From Tubiluchus corallicola (taxonomy: Eukaryota; Priapulida; Priapulimorpha; Priapulimorphida; Tubiluchidae), in NCBI GenBank assembly GCA_030141605.1, contig JAQGDQ010000064.1:364116-428115 (forward strand): a stretch of DNA of 64,000 nt. Reading direction: 5' to 3'. Below are positions 28,308-41,403 of this stretch, piece by piece (position 1 is the stretch's first letter; each line of letters opens with the position of its first letter). The translations under genes were made by a program, and so were the position numbers. The notes below the pieces were generated by a model. The model saw nothing but the letters and a program-made list of their open reading frames with translations, searched no databases and had not been told where the DNA came from.

Positions 28308-31123
28308 CTTCTTCTAGCAGAATTTTACCTTGACAACCGTTGCCATACACTGTCAATCGTCATCACATTATTTGCAGGGACTTGATTGGGAAGCAAACTT
28401 CCATCAGCATCTACCTGGTTTGTGTATACTGTACATACAAATCCTGTTGAGCATCAGAACACAACACACGAAGTCGAAAATAATGTTTTCATGCTGATTT
28501 GGTTATTGGCACTGGTATTTTGAGACAGATGGCAATAGTTGTCAGGCTCGAGTGCATCGTGTATTAATGTGTAATACAATTTATTCTTGATTTATACATA
28601 AGGTTATTACTGTATTGAAAATAAGACTTGTGCAAGTATTTTGTCTCATGCTAAATGTCAGTTAGTTATACTTCCTGTGCCCACAAAATCGCCTACCCAC
28701 ACTTCTGAGGTATATATATTAATACCAACTCAAAAACATCAGACTTAAATTTCATTTCTATATTATATTCATTCATATCTATATCTCCTTGCTTAAACAT
28801 TTTGAAAGCATGCTGGTAGGTTTTATGCAGAAATTTTTCAGCATACTTACCATAGTAGGTTTTATGCTTTTGTTGTCCACATGCACATTACTAAACATAA
28901 ATGTTAAATCTATGTACATATGATTGTATGCACATTCCAAGTCTGCTACGCTTTAAATTGCTAGTTGGTCTACTTTTGGACGTTAGTGCAGATGTATTGT
29001 ATTATAACTTCCTGGTAGAACTGACATGCGTAGTCGTATACGTTAACATGTAGAAATGCGAATCTTAACTAGATGTAAGTTTTTTAATTTTTTCCGGGCT
29101 GTTTCAGTGTATTAGTTACAAAATCTTTCAATGTCTAAACATATTTAATTTATTACAGAAAACTAATGCTTTCTTCCTCTCACGCATGTCAATGGTTTGT
29201 GATTTCCTTTCAAATTTATTATAGATTTAATTGTAATGTCACTGATTATCAAGTTATTCAAAACGTTTGTTCACTAATAGTTACACATTATATCTTCATT
29301 TTCAAATCCTATAACAGCATCGCTTCTGTCCGTCTATGCCCTGTTTGCATTGTAGTATAAAATGCATCTGCTTTGAACTGAAAGGCATGTAAAATGACCA
29401 GGTGGTGGCTCTGGTGGGAAGTATGCCTTTTCTGAATTAAACAATTTGTCTTCAACAGCAAAAAACCTGGAAAAATGTATTAAATAATCAAATGGAACAT
29501 TTGCATTGAGGATGACTTGTGTCTTGCTCTCACCCTTCTTTGTACACTTCAAGTATTTGTACACTGCAATGTTCAAGTATAATTATTTATTCTGGTCTTC
29601 TCAATATTGGCTGGTATAAAAAAATTCTGATGACCTTACACAGCATTGGTACGAATTCGAACACTGCTCTGCAAAAAGTATTAATTGCTTTACAAGATGC
29701 ACTTAAAATTGCACTGACGCAATGTGTTGCTGGAAAATACTTTCGAGATTTTGCATTTCTAGTAGTATTGGTGTTAAGCATGGCTTAAGTTTTTTACTTG
29801 TTGCCTTCAAAGGCCATTCCCACTAGAGGTATATCTTGGTAAATATTGCTTTCCATTAATGCTCTATTAATATTAAACCTGGTATGTAAAAACGATTACA
29901 TATTTATATAAATGATGTTACTGCACTTTAGGTCATTGTATTTGTGTACTCGTTCGTCCGCAATGCAGTTGTCTGGCCTGTAGTTTGTGTACAAGCATGT
30001 AGACTGGCTTTTAGATTGAACTGGACAAATGTGTAGAAGTGTACAATGGCCTGTAGTTTTATCCTAGTTGCTTTTAAATTAAAAAGACTTGCGCTTATGA
30101 TAGGTGTGTAGACACTGACATGGTATAGAATGCTTACTTACCGGTCTGTTGTAACTTTTCATTGTTTGTTTTATTCTTGTTTTGTTAGTCTGGTGAAAAC
30201 TTTGGTTTTCTGGCAAAGTTGTTGTTCGATATCAGATCTCGTGCAGTTTTGTGATTTACCGATCCACAGTTCTTCAGTACAATACTAAACTCTTCTTAAA
30301 TGTAGTGCAAGTTTAAGTGAAAATTATTTTGACGTATCAACAATACAAGCTTTGTTTAAGGTGATTTTTGAGTCTATTGTATATTGAATGTCAGTGGATG
30401 TTTTTTCCGATTTCACCAGTTTGCGTTACTATGCTGTTATTCTGTCATTAGAGATGGCATGTTTATATAGACTTAAAACAAGTGATTGTTTATGTACATT
30501 TTTGTTGTTTACTTATGTTGTGCATCAGTTTGTCACATCATACAACTGCATCTTGGTTTATAAATTAATTTTTAGCTCGACTGTTGTGTTGTGGATAAAT
30601 TAATATCCGTTTTACCTAGGTTTGACATGTAAAATCCATCACATCCATTTGAATTCTAAAATCTATCAAAATTCTACTTCTGGTTTACTTTTTAGTAATT
30701 TTTGTCCTGTCAAAGTTTATTGTTAATAGCTTTTTATCTCACAATAGTTGTGCATTTAAATTATTCTTGTTTGTTTTGTAATTTCAGGTTAAACATCTGT
30801 GATTTGTTTCTGCCTGTAGCAGATCTGTATAGTCGCATTAGTTTGATGTCACACTTATGAATTTATGCGCTGACCCGATTTTTTCCGAAATAGTTCATGG
30901 AATTTATAAATTGATAAATGTGCCCTCTTTTTGTTGTGTTGTCAGTGTTATCTCAATGACACCTGCCTCCCCTCATTGCCGTCACTAACCAAATTATCAC
31001 TGTCAGATTATCTAAAACAATGCACTAGATAATTAAACCAAGACAGTTGCTTGTTTCAGACATTTTCAGCTGTTGTGTTTTGCTTCACATAAATGTATGT
31101 ATTGGAAAAACTTGAGCTTCTAA

Positions 31124-31129
31124 AATAAA
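31124..31129 (+). promoter_or_regulatory. candidate polyadenylation signal for YWHAE
   Basis: AATAAA 2.8 kb after the YWHAE stop, at the end of a T-rich stretch with no recognised gene. Long 3' UTRs are usual for animal 14-3-3 genes. A nearer non-canonical signal cannot be excluded. The candidate CSRP polyA signal on the other strand (31286-31291) is only about 160 bases away. Confidence 0.35.
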
Positions 31130-31653
31130 GGCCACTGTCATGAAAAATATTTGTTTTTGATGTCATAGTATCAGAAGAGAAATGTTTGTTCAAGTGAAGC
31201 GAGTACATGATCCTGAAAACTGTTCTTGTTTACTAAAGTACTTGCCAGTTAAAAGAAAAAGTTGAAGTTATTAACATTTATGAGATTTATTACCTTGCCT
31301 GCAGGTAAGAAAAAAATTCAGGTCAACATGAAACTTGTGTTTTACAGACTGTCACGTTATGACCTGGAAAAATAGTACAGAAAAATGGCGAGCAAATTCA
31401 ATGAATCTCCTCGGAGAAAGATGAATAGGCCTATGCTACTTCCTTTTGCAGTCAAGACAAATTGTTTGATAAATATTACTTAAAGCATTATGCTATAGCT
31501 GTACCCACCAGTTAACAAATATTGACAGCACCATGTGTCCAATATATTCCAAGGTTATTGGAAAAATAATTAATACAACCAAGTCAGTAACAAAATGCTA
31601 CAAATTTTATCAAAAACATGATAGGCTGTGAGGAATGTTCCATGACTGACAGT

Positions 31654-31757
31654 TGAACTACATTTCAGTAATAAAGAAAATTCGTTTTGTGGATATTTGT
31701 AGTAGAATATCAATGAGATAAGCAACGGTCAAACAAATAAAACACAACCACGATTCG
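31654..31757 (+). repeat. dispersed repeat, unoccupied copy
   Basis: Matches sequence on both sides of the 32789-33834 insertion (GTGGATATTT then GTAGAATATCAATGAGAT). The two halves meet here at a single TA (31700-31701). Confidence 0.75.
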
Positions 31758-32184
31758 AATATAAGATACTTCAAATATTATGGTAGCATGCTGTTTACAA
31801 GCTAAGATTATGATATAAACATGCACCAGATGAGTCACAGTCAATGACACGAAATTACCACGATGGGAAAAAAATAAATGCAATAAAAATTAAAATATAA
31901 AAAATGTACCCTGAATACCAGCTTAAAAACAAATGCAATATAAAATAGAATGTTAAATGGAAGGCATATTAGTTTTAAATCACAAGGATTTGCTAGCTAA
32001 ATAAGCTTACTAGACTCAGTACTTCTTCATTCACATACTCAATACTAAAAATTAAAATCAACATAAGATATTAGAGCCAATATAATTATTGTATTAATTA
32101 AATAACTAGTTCAATTTTACGAGTATTACAATGACACCAAAAATATTCTTATTTTGCTCTTTTTTATCACTGGTTGCGATTTAC

Positions 32185-35100
32185 TTATTGGCCCATTGTC
32201 AGAGACCCAGCACCAATGCCAAAACCAATACCCTTTGGTCCAAACTGCTTTCCATAGCAACCTGAAACATGTTCAAATATTTTACAAATTATGAGCAATA
32301 TATTAAGAAAGCAGTATTTTTTTTTTAATTTTTCACAAGTTTTAGTATACATATCTAACAAAACCAAAGCTTTGCTTACTTTTGCAGTATATTTCATCTT
32401 CTCTTTCTGTTACTGTCATGGAATCCATCCGTTTATTGCAGCTATGGCATGTGAAACATTGCTTGTGCCAAATCTAAATAAAAATACATAGTTATGCAAT
32501 ACATCTCTGGCATAAGCAACATTTCCAGAAAAAGTTTACTTCCTATACCAATATTCGATCATACTGTATTATTAGTGTTGTTTGATATTGTTTTTTCTGA
32601 CCCGATACGATACTAATACTTAAAAGAAAGGCCAAGCCTTCTAGAAGGTTAGGCTTCAGTGTTCGCAAAAAATGTTAGAAGGATGTACTACAGTAAATGC
32701 TGCGTAACTCAAAATCGCATAACTCAAAGAATTTCAGTGGAACTACATTTGAGTAATAAACAAAAAAATCCTTTTGTGGATATTTATACAGTAGGGCCGC
32801 TTAATAGACTCACTTTGGGACCAAAGTGTTTTGACCCAATTAACCGATGGGCGTAGTATTACAGGTGTAGAAGTATGAGTAATCAGCTTAGTATGCACTG
32901 CAAAGACTTTTAATGAATTTTAAAAACGAAGTAATGCCTAAATTCCTTTGTGCAGTTAAAAATTTTTAAAAATATTTTGAAATATTAATTTACATAAGTG
33001 AATTAGCAATAAATTAAAAACTATACCTTTCTAAATCATTTAAGTCTATTTATTTGCAAAAATTACAAAAAATTCCTTCAAAGTCAGCTGCTTCATTTTG
33101 TCGCGAAGAAGTTGGCTCACAAAGTTCTCATAATTATAAAAACATTGAAAATCTGTTGCAGTGTGAAAATTCCTTCAAAGTCAGCTGCTTCATTTTGCCG
33201 CAAAGAAGTTGGCTCACAAAGTTCTCATAATTATAAAAATGTTGAAAATCTGTTGCTGTGTGATGCACATATTCTCGCAAAACATTTAGCGCTTGGCATG
33301 CTTGAGCTGCGTTTTTCAAACTTCTTAATTCTATGCACTTATTTGCTGTATGATGTTTACTCTTTAAGTCACAAGGAATACTGGCTGATTACTGTACCTG
33401 CATCTTTGATTGTTAATTAAGCGTGAAAGCGTGATTTGCAATGAGAGCTTCAAAAGGTAACCTCTAGACAAGTAATTAAGTGTTCAGGTTCCAGAAATTC
33501 TAGGGTAACAGGTTAACATATTCAAAGCAAAACTGCTACGCCACCGTATTAGCGCATGATAAATGTACTAGCTTACAAACAAAACGGTACTTAACATTAT
33601 AGGTTTTACATATATTATACTGCATAAAAGTGAAGCAAAGATGACATAAAAGTAGAAAAGGCTCTTTGGGCACATTTAAATGTCTTATTTTAAGGACATG
33701 AAGGAAAATATTGAGTCAATTATGCAGAGTAATTTGAGTCAACTACCGGCTGTTTTATGTATAACTGGAAGTGTTTTTGAGTCAATTAAGAGATTGAGTC
33801 TATTAACCGTGGGTCTATTAAGCTGCGCCTACTGTAGTAGAATATCAATGAGATCAGCAAAGGTCAAACAAATAATAACACAACCACGATTCAAAAGCCT
33901 TCTAGCAGGTTAGGCTTATTTCAATATTTGCGAAAAATGTTAGAAGGATGTACTACAGCAAACTCTGCGTAACTCAAAATCGCATAACTAAAATTTTCGC
34001 CTAATACAAAGAATTTCAGCGGAACGACTGAAATCCTCCTTTTTCCCACAAAAAACATCGCTGAACTCGAAATTTTTCCTAACACAAATAAGAAATTATG
34101 GTCCAACACCGGACAGGTCGCTTACAGGTACGAATGATTCCTTGGGAAGTGCTGTAACCATTGGAAGTTTAAGCAGATAAAGATCAACCGATATTTAAGC
34201 AAATATCGACAATTCAGTATATCGGAAAATATCGAAATATTGCTAAACATCGGGTACCAGATATCGAACAACACTAATAATGTTGTATAGTTATATAAAT
34301 TATTGTAATTACACACACGGACACACACATATATAATGTTGTATAGTTACACATATATAAATAACTATACAACATAGGTTCATTTGCAAATTTCTGCTGA
34401 ATTTAAGAACATGTTGTTAGGTACAAGAAAGATGTAAAATGGTGGTTTGCAAACCTTTCCAGCGCCCATGACTTTCTCAGCAAAATAGACTGTTTTTGAA
34501 CATCGAGGACAGATGTCAGTGCTTCCATATTTTGGCTTGCGAATTGGTTTTATGTCACCGCCATTAGACAGAGGTGCTGCATAAGCCTGTGCTGTAGCTG
34601 GAACATTCCTGTCAGAAGTGAAAAAACATGCAACCTTAAAAGTGGTTTTTAATAAAAATTGCCCAAATTAAGGCCAATAGCCACTCAAGGTAAGAAGCTA
34701 AGAGGTGAAGAGATGAATATATGTCCAGAGAAAAAGAAGAAATGGGCAAGAAAGCTTTCACTGTGCTTCTTCAAGCACTACAACAAAACTTCTTATTCCA
34801 CTTAGCCTAATTTAACCGTTAATGAGTTTAAGCAATAGTCAATTAATGACTAGCCTATCCATTACTAGCCTTAAAACATACAAATCAAATTGTGATCCTT
34901 AAGCCAGGCTTTCACAGGGTTCGCGACTTCGGCGACTATCTGAGAATTTCTATGGCCAACAATCTCCAAACATGCACCAAATTTTCGTCAAACAGTTGCA
35001 AGTCATTCACAGGTATTTTCCACTATGGTTTAGGAATTTTTTTTTAAAACGTTTAAAGTTTGTCCCGGAGTCGCAAAACTCACCACTTCGCCAAACTGTC

Positions 35101-37255
35101 ATAAAGTGGTTGTAACTGCGCCACACGTTCGAAACAACTTCAGAATTCGCGAAATTCTGGCAAACACTTCGTGATGATTTTTCGACATTTTGGGGAACCC
35201 CAGTTGTTCCGCACTTCTTTTTGCAAAAAATTTGTGAAAATATACTCCACTTTATCGCGAAAGTGTCGCAGAAGTCACCAAATATGCACAAACACGTCAT
35301 GCAAATTTCGTGCGACATTCTCGCGATTTTCACCGGAGAAAAAGCCCGAAACTCGCAAAAAATGTGGCAACAATCATGCAAATGATTTATGAAAAAACAC
35401 AGTCGTGGGAATTTTCGGCAGTTGGTAGACTGCAAAAAAGTCGTGGCCCGTGAAAACCTGGCTTTAGAGTAAAAGTATGCATTTTCATAGAATATTTTGC
35501 CAAGAAAGCAGTACGCAAATTTCTTTTATTACTTTGTCAAAACAAAATAAAAACTAGTATTTAATGAACAGCAACAAGCAAAACATTTAAGAAATTTTTT
35601 TAAAATTTGCTAACAGGCTTATCAAATAGTTATTGAAAAAGTCACATCAGTCTCATCAAACAAACACATCCCTTTTCCATTTTAGCCTACAAAACAAAAA
35701 CATTAGCAATTTATCAAATGTGTCAATCAATGGCTCAGGTAAACAGATTCAAAATATCAACTCTATCAAAGATTCAAATTCAAAATATCTATATATTTCA
35801 GATTCAAAATATCAAAGGCACGTTACATCAGTGCGTCCCAGAAGATTATTAAATAACCACTAATCGTATTCATCTAAAAACTCCCCACTCACTCTCTCGT
35901 TATTTCATTCGTGTTTGATCCAGTGTCCATAGACAAAGCACCGGCGCCAACACCGAAGCCGACACCTTTAGGACCAAATAACTTTCCGTAGCAGTTCTTG
36001 CAGTAGGCTTTATCTTCGTGCTCGGTATAAGCAGCATCCAAACTTCGGCCACAGTTTTCTACAGAATCACCAGAAACAAATCAAATCAATAATTTTGCAC
36101 TATTATGTGATGTGACATATCTAAACAGTGTATATGAATGTACAGTGGGACACTAAACTTAAGCTGAATTTTAGGTTTATAAAAACAGACTACATTAGCA
36201 AAGTGTGTTACTTTCTCATCCTCTATCAATATAAGAACCTAATCAGTGCTACTAGTTTTGTCATAAACTGCAAAAAGTCCACTGTCATAGTTGCAAATGT
36301 AATTAGAGAAACTAAGAAGTTACTAAATGCTCTACTAAAAGGTTAAAAAAGATCTGAAAATAAAAATAAGCAAAATTACACGAAATAACTAATTTATATA
36401 GAAATTATAAATAAAACAGTTGTTCACTGGTTGTAGAATAGAATAGAATAGAATTTTATTTTTTACATGGAACACATTAAATTGTATACACAATATTTCC
36501 ATAATGGTCCATGGCGTGTTAATAGTAATTATTATATAAAGCAGAGCAGAATACCTTAAAATTAAACAAAACTAAAAACTGACTAAAATAAAGTATTTCT
36601 GCTTCTAACTGCTTCATGTAGCATACTAGGAATCCTAGAAATAAAACTTTGGTTATTCGCGCTTTAAATTTACGTAAAATATTAACACACCTACACGTGC
36701 CCATATGTAGCTAGTGCTAATGTTCAAAAATGTTCTTTCCAAATTTTAAAAAAAGATCACATTTTGGTATAGAATTATTGCCTAACTTCTCAAAAATGTA
36801 CAGACGTGGAAAAATTTTGCAGTGGCAACAGTTTCAAATTGCCAAATAAAATTCCAAAAAGTAAAAATTATAAATACTGTAAACACCAAGTAACAAAAAA
36901 TAATAAAATATCTCTGCAAAACAAAATTAAAGTAATTGGTGCGTTCATTGTAATACATGTGTGAGTTAGCTATAAGCATTTCAATTGGGCGACCTGACAT
37001 CACAAATCTTATGAGAGAAAGCTAGAAAAAAATTACAAGATGAAAACTCGTAAAGCTTATACATTTTTTTATATTTATATAAATACTTTTATTGATATTT
37101 TTTAAAAATAAAACCATCCTGTGCATTTCATTTTCAGTTTACACACTAAAACAAACCTTACCACATCTAAAACACATTTTATGCCATGTGTGCTTCATTG
37201 CCAGCTTTTGCTCCGCAAAATATACTTCTTTATCGCACTTGGGACACTTCGGCAT
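32185..37255 (-). CDS. CSRP: Cysteine and glycine-rich LIM protein, two LIM domains (CSRP/CRP family)
   Basis: Small adaptor of the CRP/muscle-LIM family, which binds actin-associated partners such as alpha-actinin and zyxin and can enter the nucleus. Five exons on the minus strand, in transcript order: 37255-37162, 36058-35893, 34608-34455, 32473-32380, 32261-32185. They join in frame to 194 residues; vertebrate CSRPs are about 193. LIM1 zinc ligands are C4, C7, H25, C28, C31, C34, C51, C54. LIM2 ligands are C120, C123, H141, C144, C147, C150, C168, C171. Each LIM is followed by the family's glycine-rich motif ([13 protein letters not shown] and [13 protein letters not shown]). The start [15 protein letters not shown] is family-typical. 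A possible 3' splice site just upstream of the ATG suggests an untranslated first exon farther right. All introns carry repeats. Which vertebrate paralog (CSRP1, 2 or 3) is closest cannot be decided by eye. Confidence 0.94.
32789..33834. mobile_element. pogo/Tigger-like non-autonomous transposon
   Basis: Terminal inverted repeats CAGTAGGGCCGCTTAATAGA (left) and CAGTAGGCGCAGCTTAATAG (right, reverse complement). It is flanked by TA on both sides (32787-32788 and 33835-33836). CAGT ends with a TA target are typical of Tigger/pogo elements. The empty site exists at 31654-31757. No intact transposase. It contains the 97-base tandem duplication at 33071-33264. Confidence 0.8.
33071..33264 (+). repeat. 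tandem duplication, two units of 97 bases
   Basis: Units 33071-33167 and 33168-33264 are nearly identical (AATTCCTTCAAAGTCAGCTG starts each). It lies inside the Tigger-like element and is in frame with neither gene. Confidence 0.9.
34902..35463. mobile_element. PIF/Harbinger-like MITE
   Basis: Inverted ends AGCCAGGCTTTCACAGGG and AGCCAGGTTTTCACGGGC (reverse complement of the right end), with TTA outside each tip (34899-34901, 35464-35466). A 3-base TWA duplication is the Harbinger signature. The interior is unusually dense in TTCGCGAAA-like words on both strands. Lies in CSRP intron 2. Confidence 0.75.
36432..36830 (-). mobile_element. 3' end of a retroelement with (TTCTA)n tail
   Basis: Read on the minus strand, it ends in AATAAAATTCTATTCTATTC-type pentamer repeats (36432-36455 on the plus strand), like the microsatellite tails of non-LTR elements or SINEs. 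The body from 36661 to 36830 recurs at 37488-37650. Lies in CSRP intron 1. Confidence 0.6.
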
Positions 37256-37487
37256 GATGGAACAGCTTCTTCAGAACTTAACAGTAGATAAAACAGCAAG
37301 CTGAAAAAACGCAATTAGTTTAACCAACTGGAACTGCATAATTATCAACAGTTTTGCAAACTTCTCAGTGGACGTCTGATAGATTTCAGTTTATTGCTTT
37401 ACTACAAAAAGTATGCCAAAAAGTTACGTAGTGAGCAAAATTTTTCCTCTGTAGAACTATTGGTTCCGTTGTAATTGACTCGTGCAC

Positions 37488-37650
37488 TAAATTTATGTAA
37501 ATAATAACACACTTACACGTGCATAGCAAACAGCAAGTGCTAATGCTCAATAATGTTCTTTCTCAATTTTAAAAAAATCACATTACAGAATTATTGCCTA
37601 ATTCTTCAAAAGTGTATAGAAAAAGAAAAAAATTTTTGCAATGCCATAAG
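37488..37650 (-). repeat. second copy of the retroelement-derived repeat
   Basis: Parallels 36661-36830 (shared words ACACTTACACGTGC/ACACCTACACGTGC, TAGTGCTAATG, AATGTTCTTTC, AGAATTATTGCCTAA). It lacks the pentamer tail and lies upstream of the CSRP start. Confidence 0.65.
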
Positions 37651-39050
37651 TAGCATAAAATGTCCTTCTCTCTATTTGTTAACAAACCCTCCCAGCACTG
37701 ATAAGTGTGTCATGCAGAATTTCCACATAGAATGCACAATTTTGCTGATTTGTTAACACATATATAAAGGTCAAAGATAAGTAAGCACTGTTACAATACA
37801 TGTACTGTAATTACTATGATAATATTACTCAGGATGTGCCAAGTGCAAGTGTTAAGGAACAACAAAAATTTGGTGACCCTCATGGCATCTATTTTGATAC
37901 ACAATGTGTTCTAATATAATAATAAAAAAATATATTATTTCACAATTACAGGATGATAAACTTAACAGCTTGTAATGCGATCTAAATCCCGCACAGGTGA
38001 TTAGCAATAAATATTAATATTATGAATTGTCACACGTTTAATACAAAAAAATGTGTAAACGTGTGTTATGTTATTAAGAAAACATCAACACACAAATCTC
38101 ATTTATTACGAAGACGTTCCATCTTCTTTGTTAAACAACAGTTAAAATCATCACCCAACTTGGAAGTACAGCACAATAAACTGATGTAAAACAAACTAAG
38201 GTGACAGCAGCACATGCTGTGCTAACTCAAAGAAACTATTTGCAGAAATACTATGAACTTTCACATTTAACTGGCACTATTACAACAATCAGAAATTCTA
38301 TCTGAACGGTACAGCTAGTGGTAACAAAAATAGACTGCACATACAGAATTCTTAACCTTGACAATGAACACAGCTTAGTAAGAATAATACCCTAAAGGCA
38401 CAATTCTGAGAAAAATGAGCAACAAATGTTAAAATGACCATTGAGTTTATCATAGCACAACTTAGTAACATAATTTAACTAACAAATTATCCGTAAAAAA
38501 TGTCTATAATATATAGTGGATACATCGATGTACATTAAGGTATTCACACATCCAACCATTACATAAATATATTTGTGTTTCTGTATGCCAAATTAATAAA
38601 AACATAATCTTTTCTTAATTTTAAATCATTTTAAAACCATTTTTCTATAAGTGTTTGAGTCTTGCTAGATCACATGTGGCACATGAGTTAATCAGTAGCT
38701 TAAGCAAAAGCCTACTTTCAGGTTGAGTTAGCCAGCTACACTACATCTGAATGTCAAGGATAAATAAAGCCCCAGGATAAAACACACCCTTGCATCCACT
38801 AATACACGTGAATCAAAATCTAACTAGAAGCAGGGAAGTGATAATAACAATACAGACAATTACCAGCATTCCTCAACAACGAAAGGTTTGGAATGATGAA
38901 TTAGGATCGGGCGCGGTTGCCATGGTCACCAAGCAGAGTAAACATTTACTTGCTGTATGTAATCAGCCTTTAATATGCCGCCGTATCAGCCTTTCCGCAG
39001 AATCATGCATCAGGTAGCAGATTTTACAATACTTTTATAATGCTTGTCAG

Positions 39051-39053
<3 letters not shown>

Positions 39054-39090
<37 letters not shown>
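39054..39090 (+). repeat. AT dinucleotide microsatellite
   Basis: About 18 uninterrupted AT/TA units. Confidence 0.95.
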
Positions 39091-39093
<3 letters not shown>

Positions 39094-39387
39094 TAAGTGA
39101 AAAACAGAAATCCACTTCTAACATACTCAGAAAATTCCCAAAGATTCTAAATGTCAGATTAGGAATTATAATCTGCCTTACAAAAATGGCTTGAAATTAA
39201 TGCTACTTCTGTTCGTTTTTGTAGATATCAATTCAAAACAACTGACTTACACTTAAATACTATTTAGTGACAAATAACACATTCACCAATTTACTGTCTC
39301 AGTCGAAAACAAAATTAGCAAAAGTTATGGCTTTTGCAAATTATTTAACACATGCGTCACTTTTGCACATCAAGTGTAGGATAGCGG

Positions 39388-40520
39388 TAGTCCTCTTGAC
39401 TTAGTATACATAGACTTAGCAAAAGCATGTGACAAAGTCCCACATAGAAGATTGGTATTTAAACTTGAGGCATATGGCATTCAAGGACAACTGCTTAACT
39501 GGATAAATGCATGGCTAAGAGACAGATTCCAATACGTCAAAGTTGAGGTTTATGCCTCGTCAACTGTCCCAGTTCTATCAGGAATGCCTCAAGGAAGTAC
39601 CCTCGGGCCCTATTATTTCTCATCCTCTTAGATGATAATGTAGTTAGTCGTCTACTCAAATTTGCTGACGATACCAAATTAGCATATCCAGTATGTTCTT
39701 CTGTGCAAGTGAGACAGCTTCACGAAGATTTGTGCCAAATCTGGGCATGGGCTGATAAATGGCAGATGGAGTTTAACACACTCGACGGTAAATGCAAGGC
39801 GATGCATGTGGGTAGTTAGATCAATCAAGCCACATACAGCTTTGGTGATGTTGGTTTGCCTGAAGTGACTGAGGAGGTGGACCTTTGATTGACAGTAGAC
39901 AGCAAACAAAATTTTTGCAGCCATATCTCTAAGAAAATTATTAAGAGTAACAGAAGCCTTGGATTAATTAGTAGGACCATAACTTCCAGAAAAGCTGAGA
40001 TAATTCTCCCACTATACAACACTCTTGTTCGTCCTCATCTCGAATATATCAGTCAGGTATTGGACACTTACAATATCTAGGACATCCCAGTGCTCTCGAA
40101 CAGGTACAAGCGCAAGCTGTGGACATAATCATAGGTCTTAAAGGACTCACATACTCTCAAAAACTGCAAAAACTAGACCTGTATTGACTTTCTGCAAGAA
40201 GACATAAGGGGAGACTTATGACTTATGGAAATGTTCAAGATTCATTAAGAGATTTACTGACATCAATGCATACCAGTGTTTTACACAGAATAGAAGCATT
40301 ACACATGGCCATAGTGTTAAATTGTTCAAGCATAGGGTCAATACTGAAAGGTATCGGCATAGGTTTCAAAAGCTGAAATGGAATGTGAAATGTGGAACTC
40401 ATTACCGGAATCATTAGTGAGTGCAAATAATGTAAATAGTTTTAACCTTAAACTTGATGCAGAACTCAGTAAGAGAAACCTATTTTCGTACCAGTTTGGT
40501 ATATTAGAAAGATAGTAAAC
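39388..40520 (+). pseudogene. decayed non-LTR retrotransposon reverse transcriptase
   Basis: Plus-strand translation shows ordered reverse-transcriptase blocks of CR1/jockey-like elements: VYIDLAKACDKVPH, LSGMPQGSTLGP, then after a frame change the catalytic FADDT (39661-39675), then RPHLEYISQV (about 40028-40057). C-terminal remnants of the RxHS.KL and WNxLP type follow up to about 40.5 kb. Multiple stops and frameshifts, including one just after TLGP, leave it non-functional. The 5' part (endonuclease) is absent or unrecognisable. Confidence 0.85.
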
Positions 40521-41403
40521 CAAAAACGAATAATTGGACAAGGTTGTATTTTGGATAGCTACTCAGTGGATGAGAGATTGATGCAAGAGACGGAAATCAG
40601 AGTTTGCTCACCACGAAAGTGGGTTACGAAGGTGAGTTAAGTTATAGACCTTGAATTATTTAAATTGATGCATAAATTCAACAATACTTCTCTGCACAAC
40701 ATTAGGTCATAAAACAGCAAACAATTCAGACATCAAAAACATTACAACACAGGCACTAAACTACAAAAGATTCAAGTAAGCAAATATGGTGCGGAACAGC
40801 ATGATCAAAAATCAGCTAAGCCCTCTACAAATTCTTTGCTTTTTTCATGTTTTTCTAACGTTTTTCTGTTATTCGATTGTTTTATTTTTTCAAGAAACTA
40901 TCTATTCAAATTTTTGCAAGGAATGGTCTGAACATCTCGAATCATGATAAATAGTCATTTTTGCATCATTTTTCTCAAAAGACTGTCATAAAACAATTTT
41001 ATTTATGTAGTAAAATTAAAAGAAATTTAAGGTAACTTCACTTTTGTAAAATTTAAATTATCAAAATTGTACAGTGCCAAATATTTGATAATTCCATTTG
41101 GTCAAGGTTTAATAAAATTTTCTCTTTTCTTTCCATATTAGAACTAACTTAAAATCTTTAACAAAACAAAACCAGCCTTCTAAGACTAATTATAAGATTA
41201 TTACATCTGATAAAAACCATGAGATCAACTCTTTTATTTTCTCTTGGTTTAAGTACCTAAGTACGAGCACTTATGTTTAGAAATATCCACGGCACCTACG
41301 AAAAACTACCCTGAAATTTTTGGAGACTGTTAGCACTCTTTTAAAATTTTCTTTCTTATAGATTTAATGACATAAGGCTCATAAGCACTGGATAACTATG
41401 AAG

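Larger units (their letters stand above)
28308..32184. other. convergent 3' region between YWHAE and CSRP
   Basis: No coding region recognised. The left 2.8 kb is probably YWHAE 3' UTR and the right 0.9 kb CSRP 3' UTR, with a minus-strand AATAAA at 31286-31291 (TTTATT on the plus strand). A copy of a dispersed repeat lies at 31654-31757. It is the unoccupied counterpart of the site interrupted at 32789-33834. Confidence 0.45.
32635..34100 (+). repeat. composite repeat block interrupted by a transposon
   Basis: Direct repeats of about 95 bases at 32635-32730 and 33896-33990 share AGCCTTCTAG, GGTTAGGCTT, the word TGTTAGAAGGATGTACTACA and GCGTAACTCAAAATCGCATA. Between them lies the element at 32789-33834. 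The whole block sits in CSRP intron 3, between the exons at 34455-34608 and 32380-32473. Confidence 0.65.
37256..39369. other. upstream flank of CSRP, no gene seen
   Basis: It holds a retroelement-derived repeat copy (37488-37650) and an AT microsatellite (39054-39090). The CSRP promoter and any untranslated first exon should lie here or farther right, but I cannot point to them. Confidence 0.4.

Noticed and set aside
29334-29576. 80-codon minus-strand frame in the YWHAE 3' region
   Set aside because: No homology or splice support; most likely chance within the 3' UTR.
33112-33420. 102-codon open frame near the 97-base tandem duplication
   Set aside because: The repeated peptide simply reflects the DNA duplication inside a transposon; no transposase motif seen.
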